A DNA stretch of 64,000 nucleotides from Methanosarcinales archaeon. GTDB taxonomy: Archaea > Halobacteriota > Methanosarcinia > Methanosarcinales > Methanoperedenaceae. The notes beneath the pieces were generated by a model that saw only the letters and a program-made list of their open reading frames with translations, did no database searches and had not been told where the DNA came from. This document shows, piece after piece, positions 38,754 through 46,466 of this stretch. A program made the translations under genes and the position numbers. Location: positions 1 to 64,000 of the forward strand of contig CAJPFJ010000037.1 of NCBI GenBank assembly GCA_905339155.1, read 5' to 3'. Positions within the stretch are counted from its first letter, which is position 1. Each line of letters begins with the position of its first letter.

Positions 38754-39770
38754 TTATATGTTCTTGATTAATCCAAGATCTTTTTTTATAATTTCATTTT
38801 CAATATCGGCAGGTTTTTTCGGAAAATTGAATATTTTTGAAAACGTTTCATTCGCCATCGGTCGGTTACATCCGGAACATCCGGAAGTCTGGAAAGCTTT
38901 TCCATCTTCAATAATGTCAAGAATAACTTCCTCATATACACCATAATCTATGAGCTTTCCATCTTTGAACCTCATATCAGAATAATATGCAAGCTTTTCC
39001 AGGATCAAGTGCCTTGCAAGCTGCACCGTTCGATAATGTCTTATAGTTTCACTCTCTGTTTTATATGGTGGTTTTGATTGTGTCCCGGGTATATGGGTAT
39101 ATGAAAACAGCGCTGTATTAACATTATTATTCCAGAAATCAGAAATTACCTTTATAGCATCTTCATCGCTTTCCCCGAGACCTATTATCAAATGCGTTCC
39201 GACTTTTTCAAATGCCAGGGAAGCAGTTTTTATTCCTTCAATATGTTTTTCCCAGGAATATGGTCCACCCGTTGTTTTTCCTTTTATCTTATCGAATAAT
39301 CCGGGTGTACATGCATCAAGTGGAATAACAAGTTCGTTGACTCCGAGTCTTCTTAAATCGTCATATTTTCCAGTACTCAATGGAAAAACCGATAACGATA
39401 TTGGGATCTGGCTTTCTTCCCGGATTCTCATGATAAGGTAAACCGTGTCCTCCCACCATGTATCATAAAGCGCGGTCTGTATACAGGCGCGCGCAAGATA
39501 CCCGCGTTCGTATGCAATTTTTAGGCGCCCGACCACTGCCTCAAGGTCAAAAGGAATGTACATACCGCGAGCAATATGCATCATATCTGCGGATGAGCCG
39601 GATGCCTGAGCGCAGAACTGGCAATTTGCGTTGCAGCGTTTTTCGGTGTATATCTGAAGATAAGCTGTTGTTGGAGGCGTATCCATCTGTACAAGTTCAA
39701 GCCCGAGTACGCCAAGTGTTCCCATTGAAGCCCTGACCTTTTTCTTCGAGGGAACTATCCGGGAAATCAT
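38754..39770 (-). CDS. Radical SAM protein, biotin-synthase-like (LipS2-like)
   Basis: A 338-residue radical SAM enzyme: TEKRCNANCQFCAQASGSS gives C-x3-C-x2-C at about 46-53, then THLIIGLGESDEDAI, and a C-terminal Cys pair SGCSGCNRPMANE that could hold a second Fe-S cluster. The architecture matches the archaeal 'biotin synthase-related' group to which LipS2 (lipoyl synthase) belongs. I lean to a sulfur-inserting enzyme, perhaps lipoyl synthase; LipS1 is not in the window. A ferredoxin gene lies 12 nt upstream in the same direction. Confidence 0.72.
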   Translation of the reverse strand: MISRIVPSKKKVRASMGTLGVLGLELVQMDTPPTTAYLQIYTEKRCNANCQFCAQASGSSADMMHIARGMYIPFDLEAVVGRLKIAYERGYLARACIQTALYDTWWEDTVYLIMRIREESQIPISLSVFPLSTGKYDDLRRLGVNELVIPLDACTPGLFDKIKGKTTGGPYSWEKHIEGIKTASLAFEKVGTHLIIGLGESDEDAIKVISDFWNNNVNTALFSYTHIPGTQSKPPYKTESETIRHYRTVQLARHLILEKLAYYSDMRFKDGKLIDYGVYEEVILDIIEDGKAFQTSGCSGCNRPMANETFSKIFNFPKKPADIENEIIKKDLGLIKNI

Positions 39771-39782
39771 GCGGCGGGGCCG

Positions 39783-39995
39783 CTAACAAGAATGGTGCTT
39801 GATGGCCTTTGTCGGGCATGCATCCACGCATGCGCAGCATTCGATGCAGTCTGCAATGCGTATGGCTTTTGATTTGCCGTCCACGATTTCAAAAACATTG
39901 GTCGGACAAACATTTACACATTCGCCATCCGCATTACACTTATCTTCATCAATCTCGATTGTTATAGAGCCTTCATTGTATTTCTTAACTGCCAT
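39783..39995 (-). CDS. Ferredoxin, 2[4Fe-4S]
   Basis: A 70-residue protein with two C-x2-C-x2-C-x3-C-P type motifs. The first is altered: CNADGECVNVCP spaces the first two Cys by five residues, which may hold a 3Fe or a variant cluster. The second, CIECCACVDACP, is normal. It starts the transcription unit and is followed by the radical SAM gene after 12 nt, so it may deliver electrons to it. A short basic tail AIKHHSC adds one more Cys. Confidence 0.88.
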   Translation of the reverse strand: MAVKKYNEGSITIEIDEDKCNADGECVNVCPTNVFEIVDGKSKAIRIADCIECCACVDACPTKAIKHHSC

Positions 39996-40073
39996 GATTT
40001 ATGTTCTCCAGTTCGGTTAGTGTTATTATTTAAGATTAAAGGTTTTGGTACTCTCGCAAAAGGTTCACTAATG

Positions 40074-40216
40074 TTAATGTCCACTGACATTTTGGGTAAA
40101 TCCATAGTACAAAATGAAATATTATCTACCAAATTTCACAATGTAGAGAAATAGTTTGTTTTATAACTGTGATGAAATGTTTATCACTTTTAACCCAACA
40201 GGTATCTGGACATTAA
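40074..40216 (+). repeat. Left copy of a 143-bp MITE-like repeat
   Basis: It starts TTAATGTCCA and ends TGGACATTAA, a perfect 10-bp terminal inverted repeat. Internally AATGTC-CACT-GACATT near the left end can form a hairpin. Compared with the right copy there are five substitutions and two length differences (1 and 6 nt). No coding capacity is seen. The AT-rich spacer 39996-40073 before it has nothing else to report. Confidence 0.75.
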
Positions 40217-40381
40217 CCTTAATGCGAGTAGAAAGAAGATAAAAGCCTGTTAAAAAGTGCATATAATTTAGAATTATGTGCAGTTTTGAAATAAAACGAT
40301 ATGCTTTGCCATTGTAAAAGAAGAGATGAAATAATGACCAAATGGAGTTATTTTTATGTGATTGAAAATCAATTATTAAAT

Positions 40382-40585
40382 ATGTCTGAGGCAATAAACT
40401 CCAAAGAAATATTATATGAATTAAAAGCAATTAGAGAAGATCTTGATTATATTAAGGGCCATATGGTAGATATTGACTCAATTCTAACTGAAGAGGATTA
40501 TCTTTCTATACAGGAATACAGAAAAGAAAAAGCTTCTGGCTTACTTACTTCCCATGAGGATCTCAAGAATGAATTGGGAATATGA
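40382..40585 (+). CDS. RelB-like antitoxin
   Basis: A 67-residue acidic helical protein from ATG 40382 (MSEAINSKEILYELKAIRED), ending LTEEDYLSIQEYRKEKASG and HEDLKNELGI. The SxE-x-L tail preceding a RelE-type gene is the usual layout of RelB-like antitoxins. Longer in-frame starts exist upstream at 40334 and 40316. The stop codon overlaps the toxin start (ATATGATG). The gene sits inside the inverted-repeat element. Confidence 0.68.
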   Translation: MSEAINSKEILYELKAIREDLDYIKGHMVDIDSILTEEDYLSIQEYRKEKASGLLTSHEDLKNELGI

Positions 40586-40839
40586 TGTTTGATATTAAAT
40601 ATTCAAGGCAAGCGGTCAAATATCTAAAATCTCTTGATAAGACGCTTGTTTTGAGAATTCTTCACAAAATTGAAAAATTAAAAGAAGAACCAATCCAGCA
40701 CGATTCTAAAACAGTTGAAGGGTATGATGAGAAATTATTTAGAGTGCGGGTAGGAGATTATAGAATATTGTATGAAGTGGATTATAAAAATAATCTGATA
40801 GGAATCGTGAAGATAGAAAAAAGAGGGAGAGCTTACTGA
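40582..40839 (+). CDS. RelE/ParE-family toxin
   Basis: An 85-residue protein: FDIKYSRQAVKYLKSLDKT at the start, then EKLKEEP, KLFRVRVGDYRILYEVDY and VKIEKRGRAY. R-x-G-x-Y-R-I-x-Y and the terminal K-R-x-x-A-Y are hallmarks of RelE-like endoribonucleases that cut mRNA on the ribosome. It follows and overlaps the antitoxin gene. The complete motif set suggests an active toxin that may help keep the surrounding repeat element in the population. Confidence 0.88.
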   Translation: MMFDIKYSRQAVKYLKSLDKTLVLRILHKIEKLKEEPIQHDSKTVEGYDEKLFRVRVGDYRILYEVDYKNNLIGIVKIEKRGRAY

Positions 40840-40969
40840 TGTTTAATTTTTCATGTTTTGGCGTATTTAAAAGTTCCGATGATGGAATTTTAACGGTACA
40901 ACTTGTATCGCAGAAATTGTTAAAGCCCCATATACCTATTCAGGAATTATCCTGATCATTCTTGGACTT

Positions 40970-41275
40970 ATGATGGCTATATGGGCTGATTCTTTATTCA
41001 AAAAGAGCAAAACAACAATAATGCCATATGAAATTCCGACTTCGCTGGTAACTGAAGGTCCTTTTCGCACTAGCCGCCAGCCAATATATTTAGGAATGAC
41101 ACTTATATTATTTGGTGAGGCCATTCTTTTAGATTCATTGATTACATTCATTTTCCCGGTAATTTTCATAATTTTAATGGAAAAAATTTTTATTTCTGTT
41201 GAAGAAAAGAACCTTGAAATGGCCTTTGGAGAAAAATACCTGGATTACAAAAAGAAAGTCAGGCGCTGGATATAA
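40970..41275 (+). CDS. Isoprenylcysteine-methyltransferase-like protein, N-truncated
   Basis: From ATG 40970, 101 residues: SLVTEGPFRTSRQPIYLGM and, near the end, EEKNLEMAFGEKYLDYKKKV, the SAM-binding core of the ICMT/PEMT membrane methyltransferase family, with two or three membrane segments. In-frame coding-like sequence continues upstream to about 40882 (NFNGTTCIAEIVKAPYTYSG) without an ATG, so the original N-terminus is lost. Compared with the usual 150-200 residues it is short. It lies in the inverted-repeat element and is probably a captured or decaying gene. Confidence 0.62.
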   Translation: MMAIWADSLFKKSKTTIMPYEIPTSLVTEGPFRTSRQPIYLGMTLILFGEAILLDSLITFIFPVIFIILMEKIFISVEEKNLEMAFGEKYLDYKKKVRRWI

Positions 41276-41324
41276 TTATTTAACATAGGAGATCAATATT
41301 ATGGAGATGAATAAGTATCTAAAA

Positions 41325-41427
41325 GAGTTGTTCCGATAATAGTGACATATAGGTACTTTGTAAATTCTAACATACTTTACTCGCATGCTGAGACGCTTTC
41401 AAAAACCTTCTTTTATCGGAACAACTC
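41325..41427. repeat. Miniature inverted-repeat element (103 bp)
   Basis: GAGTTGTTCCGATAA (41325-41339) and TTATCGGAACAACTC (41413-41427) are perfect 15-bp inverted repeats around 73 bp. Such a short element without coding capacity is MITE-like and its ends could belong to an IS family not present here. It lies inside the larger composite element, after the methyltransferase frame. The rest of the spacer to 41531 shows nothing I can name. Confidence 0.65.
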
Positions 41428-41531
41428 CCATAGAAATGTCGTGTAGTACCAAACCCATTAAAAAAGCAGTGCTTACGAGTTTGAGGCGAAAATCACTCAA
41501 GACAGAACATCAGTCGGGAAGATCGCTAAGT

Positions 41532-41681
41532 TTAATGTCCAGATACCTGTTGGGTTAAAAGTGATAAACATTTCATCACAGTTATAAAATAAACTATTTC
41601 TCTACATTGTGAAATTTTGTAGATAATATTTCAATTTCATTTTGTACTATGGATTTACCCCAGAATGTCAGTGGACATCAG
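41532..41681 (-). repeat. Right copy of the MITE-like repeat (150 bp)
   Basis: The inverse of 40074-40216. It keeps the inner end TTAATGTCCA but its outer end reads TGGACATCAG with two substitutions. It has a 6-nt duplication (TGAAAT) and one extra G. After it, 41689-41910 contains no convincing gene: a 71-codon reading starting inside the repeat has no family and no Shine-Dalgarno. Confidence 0.75.
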
Positions 41682-41910
41682 CACTAATACACTTCACATC
41701 ATGGCTTTATTGCTTATTACTTACATATCAGTGAATATGGTCAATATAATCGATGTGAATAAGTACATTTTGGAAAAACATAATGAATGTTTTACCGGAG
41801 CACAAATTTGCAAAGTCAAGCTAAAGCGTTTTTTTACATGGGCGGGCAAATCTGAACTCGTAAGCCATCTTAATACGTAAACTATGCAACCCTGAAGGGC
41901 TTGCCTCATC

Positions 41911-43527
41911 ATGTCTTTTCTAAAGTCCACCGAATCAGCAGCCAGGGAAATCATAGAACAACTCCTTCGAAATGAGATCCCTGATGAAAAAGCCCTCAAT
42001 GCAGCAAAAAAATCCGCAAGCATTCGATATAAGCTTTCGTCCCTTCTTGGCAATTCCCAGATCCTTGAAGCTGCTCGTAACGTTGAGGAGAAACAATACG
42101 TCCTTGAACATCTCCAGTTAAAACCCGTAAGAACGATTTCAGGAGTAGCGGTGATAGCAGCTATGACATCCCCCGCGCCATGTCCACACGGTTTATGCGT
42201 TCCCTGCCCGGGAGGCGTTGATTCCAGATTCCACTCACCGCAAAGCTACATGGGAGCTGAACCCGCCGCCAAACGCGCTTTTGAGAATAATTTTGATCCC
42301 TATTTGCAGGTCACATCGCGCTTAAAACAGCTCTCACAAATTGGGCATCCGGTTGAGAAAGCGGAACTTATAGTAATGGGTGGAACATATACTTCCCGGA
42401 TGCTGTGCTACCAGGAATGGTTCGTTAAACGTTGTGTCGAGGCCATGAATGATTTTTATGGAACAGAATGGCGAAAAGACAGGGATTATTTTCCAGTGGA
42501 AGAAGTCCAATCTGCAAATGAGAGCGCTCAGGTACGAAATGTCGGGATAACCATTGAGACAAGACCTGACTGGACAAAACAAGAGCATATCGATACAATT
42601 CTTGAACTGGGTGCGACAAAGGTGGAGATCGGGGTACAGAACACATATGATTTTATCCTCGCAGGCATACAGCGCGGGCATACAGTTGCATCAAGCGCTG
42701 ATGCCAATATGAGATTGAGGGATAGCGGACTGAAGGTGGGATTCCATATGATGCCGGGGCTTCCAGGTGCAACAGTGGACTCCGATCTTCGGATGTTTAA
42801 AAGGTTATTCGAGGATGAGCGCTTCATGCCTGATTATCTCAAGATATACCCCACACTTGTCACTGAAGGAACACGGCTCCACGGAATGTGGGAACTCGGG
42901 GATTATGCGCCTCTTGAAGTTCTTGAGGCTGTCGAGTTGCTTGCCAAAATAAAAGCCCTGCTGCCTAAATGGGTACGCCTGCAAAGGATCCAGCGTGACA
43001 TTCCAGCGTACCAGGTGCTTGCAGGCATAAGGAAAAGCAATATCAGGCAGCTTGCAAAAGAACGGCTCATTGAAATGGGTGGAAAATGCAGGTGCATCAG
43101 GTGCCGTGAAGTTGGGCATAAGGAGCTTTCAGGAATAAAACCTGAGAATATTGAACTGATAAACGAAAAATACAGGACTTGCGGAGGTTTGGAACACTTC
43201 ATTTCATTTGAAGATGCAAGAATGGATGTATTGATCGGCTTCCTCAGGCTGCGCTTCCCGGCAGAGCCTCACCGAACTGAACTTGAAGGCGCAGCGCTTA
43301 TACGTGAACTTCATGTCTATGGCTCGATGGTAGCGCCGGGTGAGGACGCGGGTGAATCACAGTGGCAGCACAAAGGCTATGGTGAAGAACTCCTGACCCA
43401 AGCAGAAGAAACAGCAAGGGTTGCCGGATATGAAAAAATTGCGGCAACAAGCGGTATAGGCGTCAGGGATTATTACAGGAAATTCGGGTATGAGCGAGAA
43501 GGACCATACATGACGAAAAGATTGTGA
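41911..43527 (+). CDS. elp3: Elp3, tRNA U34 acetyltransferase
   Basis: A 538-residue archaeal Elp3. The radical SAM domain has CPHGLCVPCPGG (cluster Cys) and GVQNTYDFILAGIQRGHT; the C-terminal GNAT domain has GEDAGESQWQHKGYGEELL with the acetyl-CoA loop and ATSGIGVRDYYRKFGY. Archaeal Elp3 works alone to start the cm5U34 type modification. A zinc-binding CRCIRC lies between the domains. Forty bp separate it from the dehydratase-like pair downstream, which may be co-transcribed. Confidence 0.95.
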   Translation: MSFLKSTESAAREIIEQLLRNEIPDEKALNAAKKSASIRYKLSSLLGNSQILEAARNVEEKQYVLEHLQLKPVRTISGVAVIAAMTSPAPCPHGLCVPCPGGVDSRFHSPQSYMGAEPAAKRAFENNFDPYLQVTSRLKQLSQIGHPVEKAELIVMGGTYTSRMLCYQEWFVKRCVEAMNDFYGTEWRKDRDYFPVEEVQSANESAQVRNVGITIETRPDWTKQEHIDTILELGATKVEIGVQNTYDFILAGIQRGHTVASSADANMRLRDSGLKVGFHMMPGLPGATVDSDLRMFKRLFEDERFMPDYLKIYPTLVTEGTRLHGMWELGDYAPLEVLEAVELLAKIKALLPKWVRLQRIQRDIPAYQVLAGIRKSNIRQLAKERLIEMGGKCRCIRCREVGHKELSGIKPENIELINEKYRTCGGLEHFISFEDARMDVLIGFLRLRFPAEPHRTELEGAALIRELHVYGSMVAPGEDAGESQWQHKGYGEELLTQAEETARVAGYEKIAATSGIGVRDYYRKFGYEREGPYMTKRL

Positions 43528-43566
43528 AACGCATACAAAAATATAAATTATCTGCAAATACATTGG

Positions 43567-44511
43567 ATGCCTGTGCAAAAAAAGATCGCAATTACTGCTC
43601 TTGTCCCGCCGGAATTGATATTTGCGTGCAGTTGTGAGCCCTTTGATGTCAATAATGTCATCCCCGGATCAAAAAAATACCCGCGTAACAAGTTATGCGC
43701 CTGGACTGCCATCTGGCAGGAGATGCTTTCAAAAAGAGAGATTAATATAGACTCTCTTATTGTGGTTGCAGGCGGGGATTGCCATAATGCGCTCGTAGAT
43801 GGACAGAAAGTTTCAATGAGCGGAATTCCCACTCACTTTTTCTTTTATCCTTTCGATGGGGATCCAGATTATCTGGAATCACAATTGTATAAACTCAGTG
43901 ATTTCCTGGGAAACATAGTATCACCCGAAAAACCAGGACAGATCAGGGAGCTTAAAAAATTAGGGCGAAAAATTGATAAGAAAAGAGCAGATGGAAAGAT
44001 CTCATCCAGTGATGCTTTTCGGATAATGATCTCTTTTTCCGACCTGATGGGTGATCTTGAAAAATGCCGGGAAGCTATTTCCTCTATAAAAAAGCAAAAA
44101 ATTGATCTGCATAATAGGGTTGCATTGATTGGTGTTCCTCCGATATTTCATGATTTCCATGATGTTGCCCAATCTCTGGGCCTTGCTGTTATATTTGATG
44201 AGCTTCCGTTTGAATTTATCAGTCACTCAGGAACCGATATCCATGAAATCGCTTGCGATTATTGCGACTATACCTTTGCCAGGCCGCTTGATTTCAGGAT
44301 AAAATTCCTCCAGGAGGAACTTGAAAAAAGAAAAGTTGAGGGAGTAATACATTATACCCAGTTCGCCTGCCATCACATGCTTGAAGATGATATCCTGAGG
44401 TCAAAGCTTGATTATCCTATGCTGACCATCCAGGGAGACCTTCCGGGGAATACTCCTGAGCAGATAAAATTAAGGCTTGAAGCCTTCAGGGAGGCGCTTG
44501 AAAGGTCATGA
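43567..44511 (+). CDS. 2-hydroxyacyl-CoA dehydratase D-type protein (HgdB-like)
   Basis: A 314-residue protein of the HgdB/BcrB/BcrC fold. Cysteines that can bind an Fe-S cluster: CSCEPFD near residue 19, KLCAWT, GGDCHN, ACDYCDY and QFACHHML. The family receives electrons at very low potential from an ATP-driven activase. It has only one such subunit, shorter than the usual 370-430 residues, so it resembles the single-subunit double-cubane-type relatives rather than a true dehydratase. It overlaps the activase gene by 4 nt. Substrate is not known. Confidence 0.78.
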   Translation: MPVQKKIAITALVPPELIFACSCEPFDVNNVIPGSKKYPRNKLCAWTAIWQEMLSKREINIDSLIVVAGGDCHNALVDGQKVSMSGIPTHFFFYPFDGDPDYLESQLYKLSDFLGNIVSPEKPGQIRELKKLGRKIDKKRADGKISSSDAFRIMISFSDLMGDLEKCREAISSIKKQKIDLHNRVALIGVPPIFHDFHDVAQSLGLAVIFDELPFEFISHSGTDIHEIACDYCDYTFARPLDFRIKFLQEELEKRKVEGVIHYTQFACHHMLEDDILRSKLDYPMLTIQGDLPGNTPEQIKLRLEAFREALERS

Positions 44512-45194
44512 TAGGGCTTGACGTGGGCAGTACTACTGCCAAAAAAGTTTCAATTGAAGATGGCGAAATAAAATATCAGATAACAGGGACACACAATTGG
44601 AAAGACCTGGTAACCGGGATTGACGGGAATGATATTATTTCAACCGGATATTTCCGGAACCTGGTCCCTCATCGCGCCTCTGTTACTGAAATAACAGCTG
44701 CCATTTATGGTGTCCAGCATTATTTTCCTGATGCTGATGTGATCGTTGATATCGGGGGACAGGACACAAAGGTCATCGATGTAAAAAAAAATAATTTCAT
44801 AATAAATGACAAATGCAGCGCAGGCACAGGCGCTTTCCTTGAGTTCGTCGCAAATTATTTCAAGATCGAACTAAAAGAGCTCGGTTCATTCCACAGCAGG
44901 GCTAAACGAATTCCTGCGATAAATAACACATGCGGAGTATTCGCTCTTTCCGAGATGATCTCACAGCTTGTAGCCGGATACGCACAGGAAGAAGTAATTG
45001 CAGGGATGCATTATGCATTTGCGCGGCGAATCTCCTTTATGATACCGGAGGCACAAAACCTTGTTCTTATTGGCGGGACAGTAAAGAATAAAGGAATGTT
45101 ATCAGCGCTTAAGGATATACTCCAAAAAGAAATACTGGTGCCGGATGAACCCCAGATCGTGAATGCCCTGGGCGCGCTAAAGTATTATTGCTAA
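44508..45194 (+). CDS. BadF/HgdC-type ATP-dependent activase
   Basis: A 228-residue ASKHA ATPase: MIGLDVGSTTAKKVSIEDG (phosphate 1), DIGGQDTKVIDV, NDKCSAGTGAFLEFVA and NNTCGVFALSEMISQL. The two Cys in these blocks bridge a [4Fe-4S] cluster between subunits in HgdC. ATP hydrolysis drives one electron to the partner encoded just upstream (4-nt overlap). Length is slightly below the usual 250-270. A hairpin follows at 45208-45221. Confidence 0.88.
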   Translation: MIGLDVGSTTAKKVSIEDGEIKYQITGTHNWKDLVTGIDGNDIISTGYFRNLVPHRASVTEITAAIYGVQHYFPDADVIVDIGGQDTKVIDVKKNNFIINDKCSAGTGAFLEFVANYFKIELKELGSFHSRAKRIPAINNTCGVFALSEMISQLVAGYAQEEVIAGMHYAFARRISFMIPEAQNLVLIGGTVKNKGMLSALKDILQKEILVPDEPQIVNALGALKYYC

Positions 45195-45207
45195 CTGACA
45201 TTCTCCC

Positions 45208-45221
45208 CGCCGTAAACGGCG
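45208..45221. repeat. Hairpin resembling an IS200/IS605 end or terminator
   Basis: CGCCG-TAAA-CGGCG forms a tight hairpin within TTCTCCCCG...GAGGGTTCTC, 13 nt after the activase stop. The context is typical of solo IS200/IS605 ends in archaea, but there is no transposase. It may also end the elp3/hgd transcript. The spacer to 45443 otherwise holds the AT-rich promoter region of the next gene. Confidence 0.45.
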
Positions 45222-45443
45222 AGGGTTCTCTGACCCATACAAACCTCATATGGTTGTTACCTTGGCGTTTTGAAATGATTAGTTTTAATATCACATTTCT
45301 CCAGGCAAATTATGCTTAAGCTGTATGGTTTAATATACTTTTTCGGTCTAAAAGATATACGAAGCCACGAATCTTTCAAGTATATAACCAAAGAATTACC
45401 CACAATTCTTATTAAGTGTTAGAGCAAGTATCGGTGGGATTTT

Positions 45444-46466
45444 ATGCAAAGGTTCAAATCTAGAAATATTCTGGTTGTATTTATAATCGGTGTGATTATT
45501 TTTACAATTTTTGCAAAACAGATAGGATTTGAGAAATTTTTTAGTCTGGTAAATAACGCCAATAAACCTTTACTTCTTCTTGCCGTATTTTTTAATTTAT
45601 TGAATATGATAACCTTCACCCTTTCATGGCGTTTCCTGATACCTGTAAAGATCAGCCTATTTAAATTATTCAAATTCTATATGGCTGGAACATTTATCAA
45701 TAACATTACTCCATCATTCGGGACAGCAGGAGAACCGGTAAAAGCCATGTATCTCGGGAAAGAAACGGGAACGAGCAAATCTGAATGTTTTGCAGGCATC
45801 GTATCAGTGAGGATGCTAAATATGTTCCCATTTTTAACGATCGGGATGTTTGGTATCTGGCTTCTGTTTTCCAATCCCAATATAAAACTGGGGTTCTGGG
45901 AGATAGCTGGATTGATATTCTCTATCGGGCTTGCTCTTTCAATATTCGTTCTTATTATCTATTTTTATATAAGGAAAGATAAATTATCTTCATTTGTTCA
46001 TTCATGTATCCGCTTTTTTGTTCCATTCATTGGACTGGTGAAAAAAGGTTTTGACCATACTTCATACATTGTTGCTGTGGATGAGTCGATTAACTCATTC
46101 CATGGGGGGCTCAGGAATATTCACCATGACAGGAAAGGCCTTGCAAACGTCCTGATATTATCATATCTCGGATGGGTTTTTGACCTGATGGCGATATATA
46201 TGGTATTCCTGTCCATAGATGAAACTAATATCCATATCAGTGTATTGATCATTTCCTATACAATATCTATGGTAAGCGGCTGGCTTCCTCTTTTCCTGCC
46301 CGGGGGGCTTGGAATTGTTGACGGTACAATGGCACTCCTTTTCATCGCAGGAGGCGTGCCCGCTGAGATGGCAATACTTGCAACCCTCCTTTACAGACTT
46401 TCATCCTACTGGTTCAATACTATATTGGGAGCTTTCTATTTCTGGGTTCTTTTAAAGACAAGATAG
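45444..46466 (+). CDS. UPF0104/lysylphosphatidylglycerol-synthase-like membrane protein
   Basis: A 340-residue integral protein with eight or so hydrophobic helices. Signature parts: FYMAGTFINNITPSFGTAGEPVKAMYLGKE near residue 80-105 in two blocks, and SGWLPLFLPGGLGIVDGTMALLF near the C-terminus. The family includes flippase domains of MprF and archaeal AglD-type proteins for lipid-linked sugar work. No synthase domain is attached. Its end overlaps the convergent ATP-grasp gene by 15 nt. Lipid or glycolipid flipping is inferred. Confidence 0.82.
   Translation: MQRFKSRNILVVFIIGVIIFTIFAKQIGFEKFFSLVNNANKPLLLLAVFFNLLNMITFTLSWRFLIPVKISLFKLFKFYMAGTFINNITPSFGTAGEPVKAMYLGKETGTSKSECFAGIVSVRMLNMFPFLTIGMFGIWLLFSNPNIKLGFWEIAGLIFSIGLALSIFVLIIYFYIRKDKLSSFVHSCIRFFVPFIGLVKKGFDHTSYIVAVDESINSFHGGLRNIHHDRKGLANVLILSYLGWVFDLMAIYMVFLSIDETNIHISVLIISYTISMVSGWLPLFLPGGLGIVDGTMALLFIAGGVPAEMAILATLLYRLSSYWFNTILGAFYFWVLLKTR

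Larger units (their letters stand above)
40066..41688. mobile_element. Putative composite element with inverted repeats and 7-bp flanking repeat
   Basis: Two copies of one sequence, 40074-40216 and 41532-41681, lie in inverted orientation around 1.3 kb. The outer edges are flanked by CACTAAT on both sides (40066-40072 and 41682-41688), as expected of a target-site duplication, with one extra G at the left. The interior carries a RelBE-type toxin module, an N-truncated methyltransferase reading frame and another small inverted repeat. No transposase is encoded, so it would need help from elsewhere. Confidence 0.65.

Noticed and set aside
41665-41880. 71-codon frame beginning inside the right inverted repeat
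   Set aside because: Starts within a non-coding repeat, no SD, no family; treated as chance.
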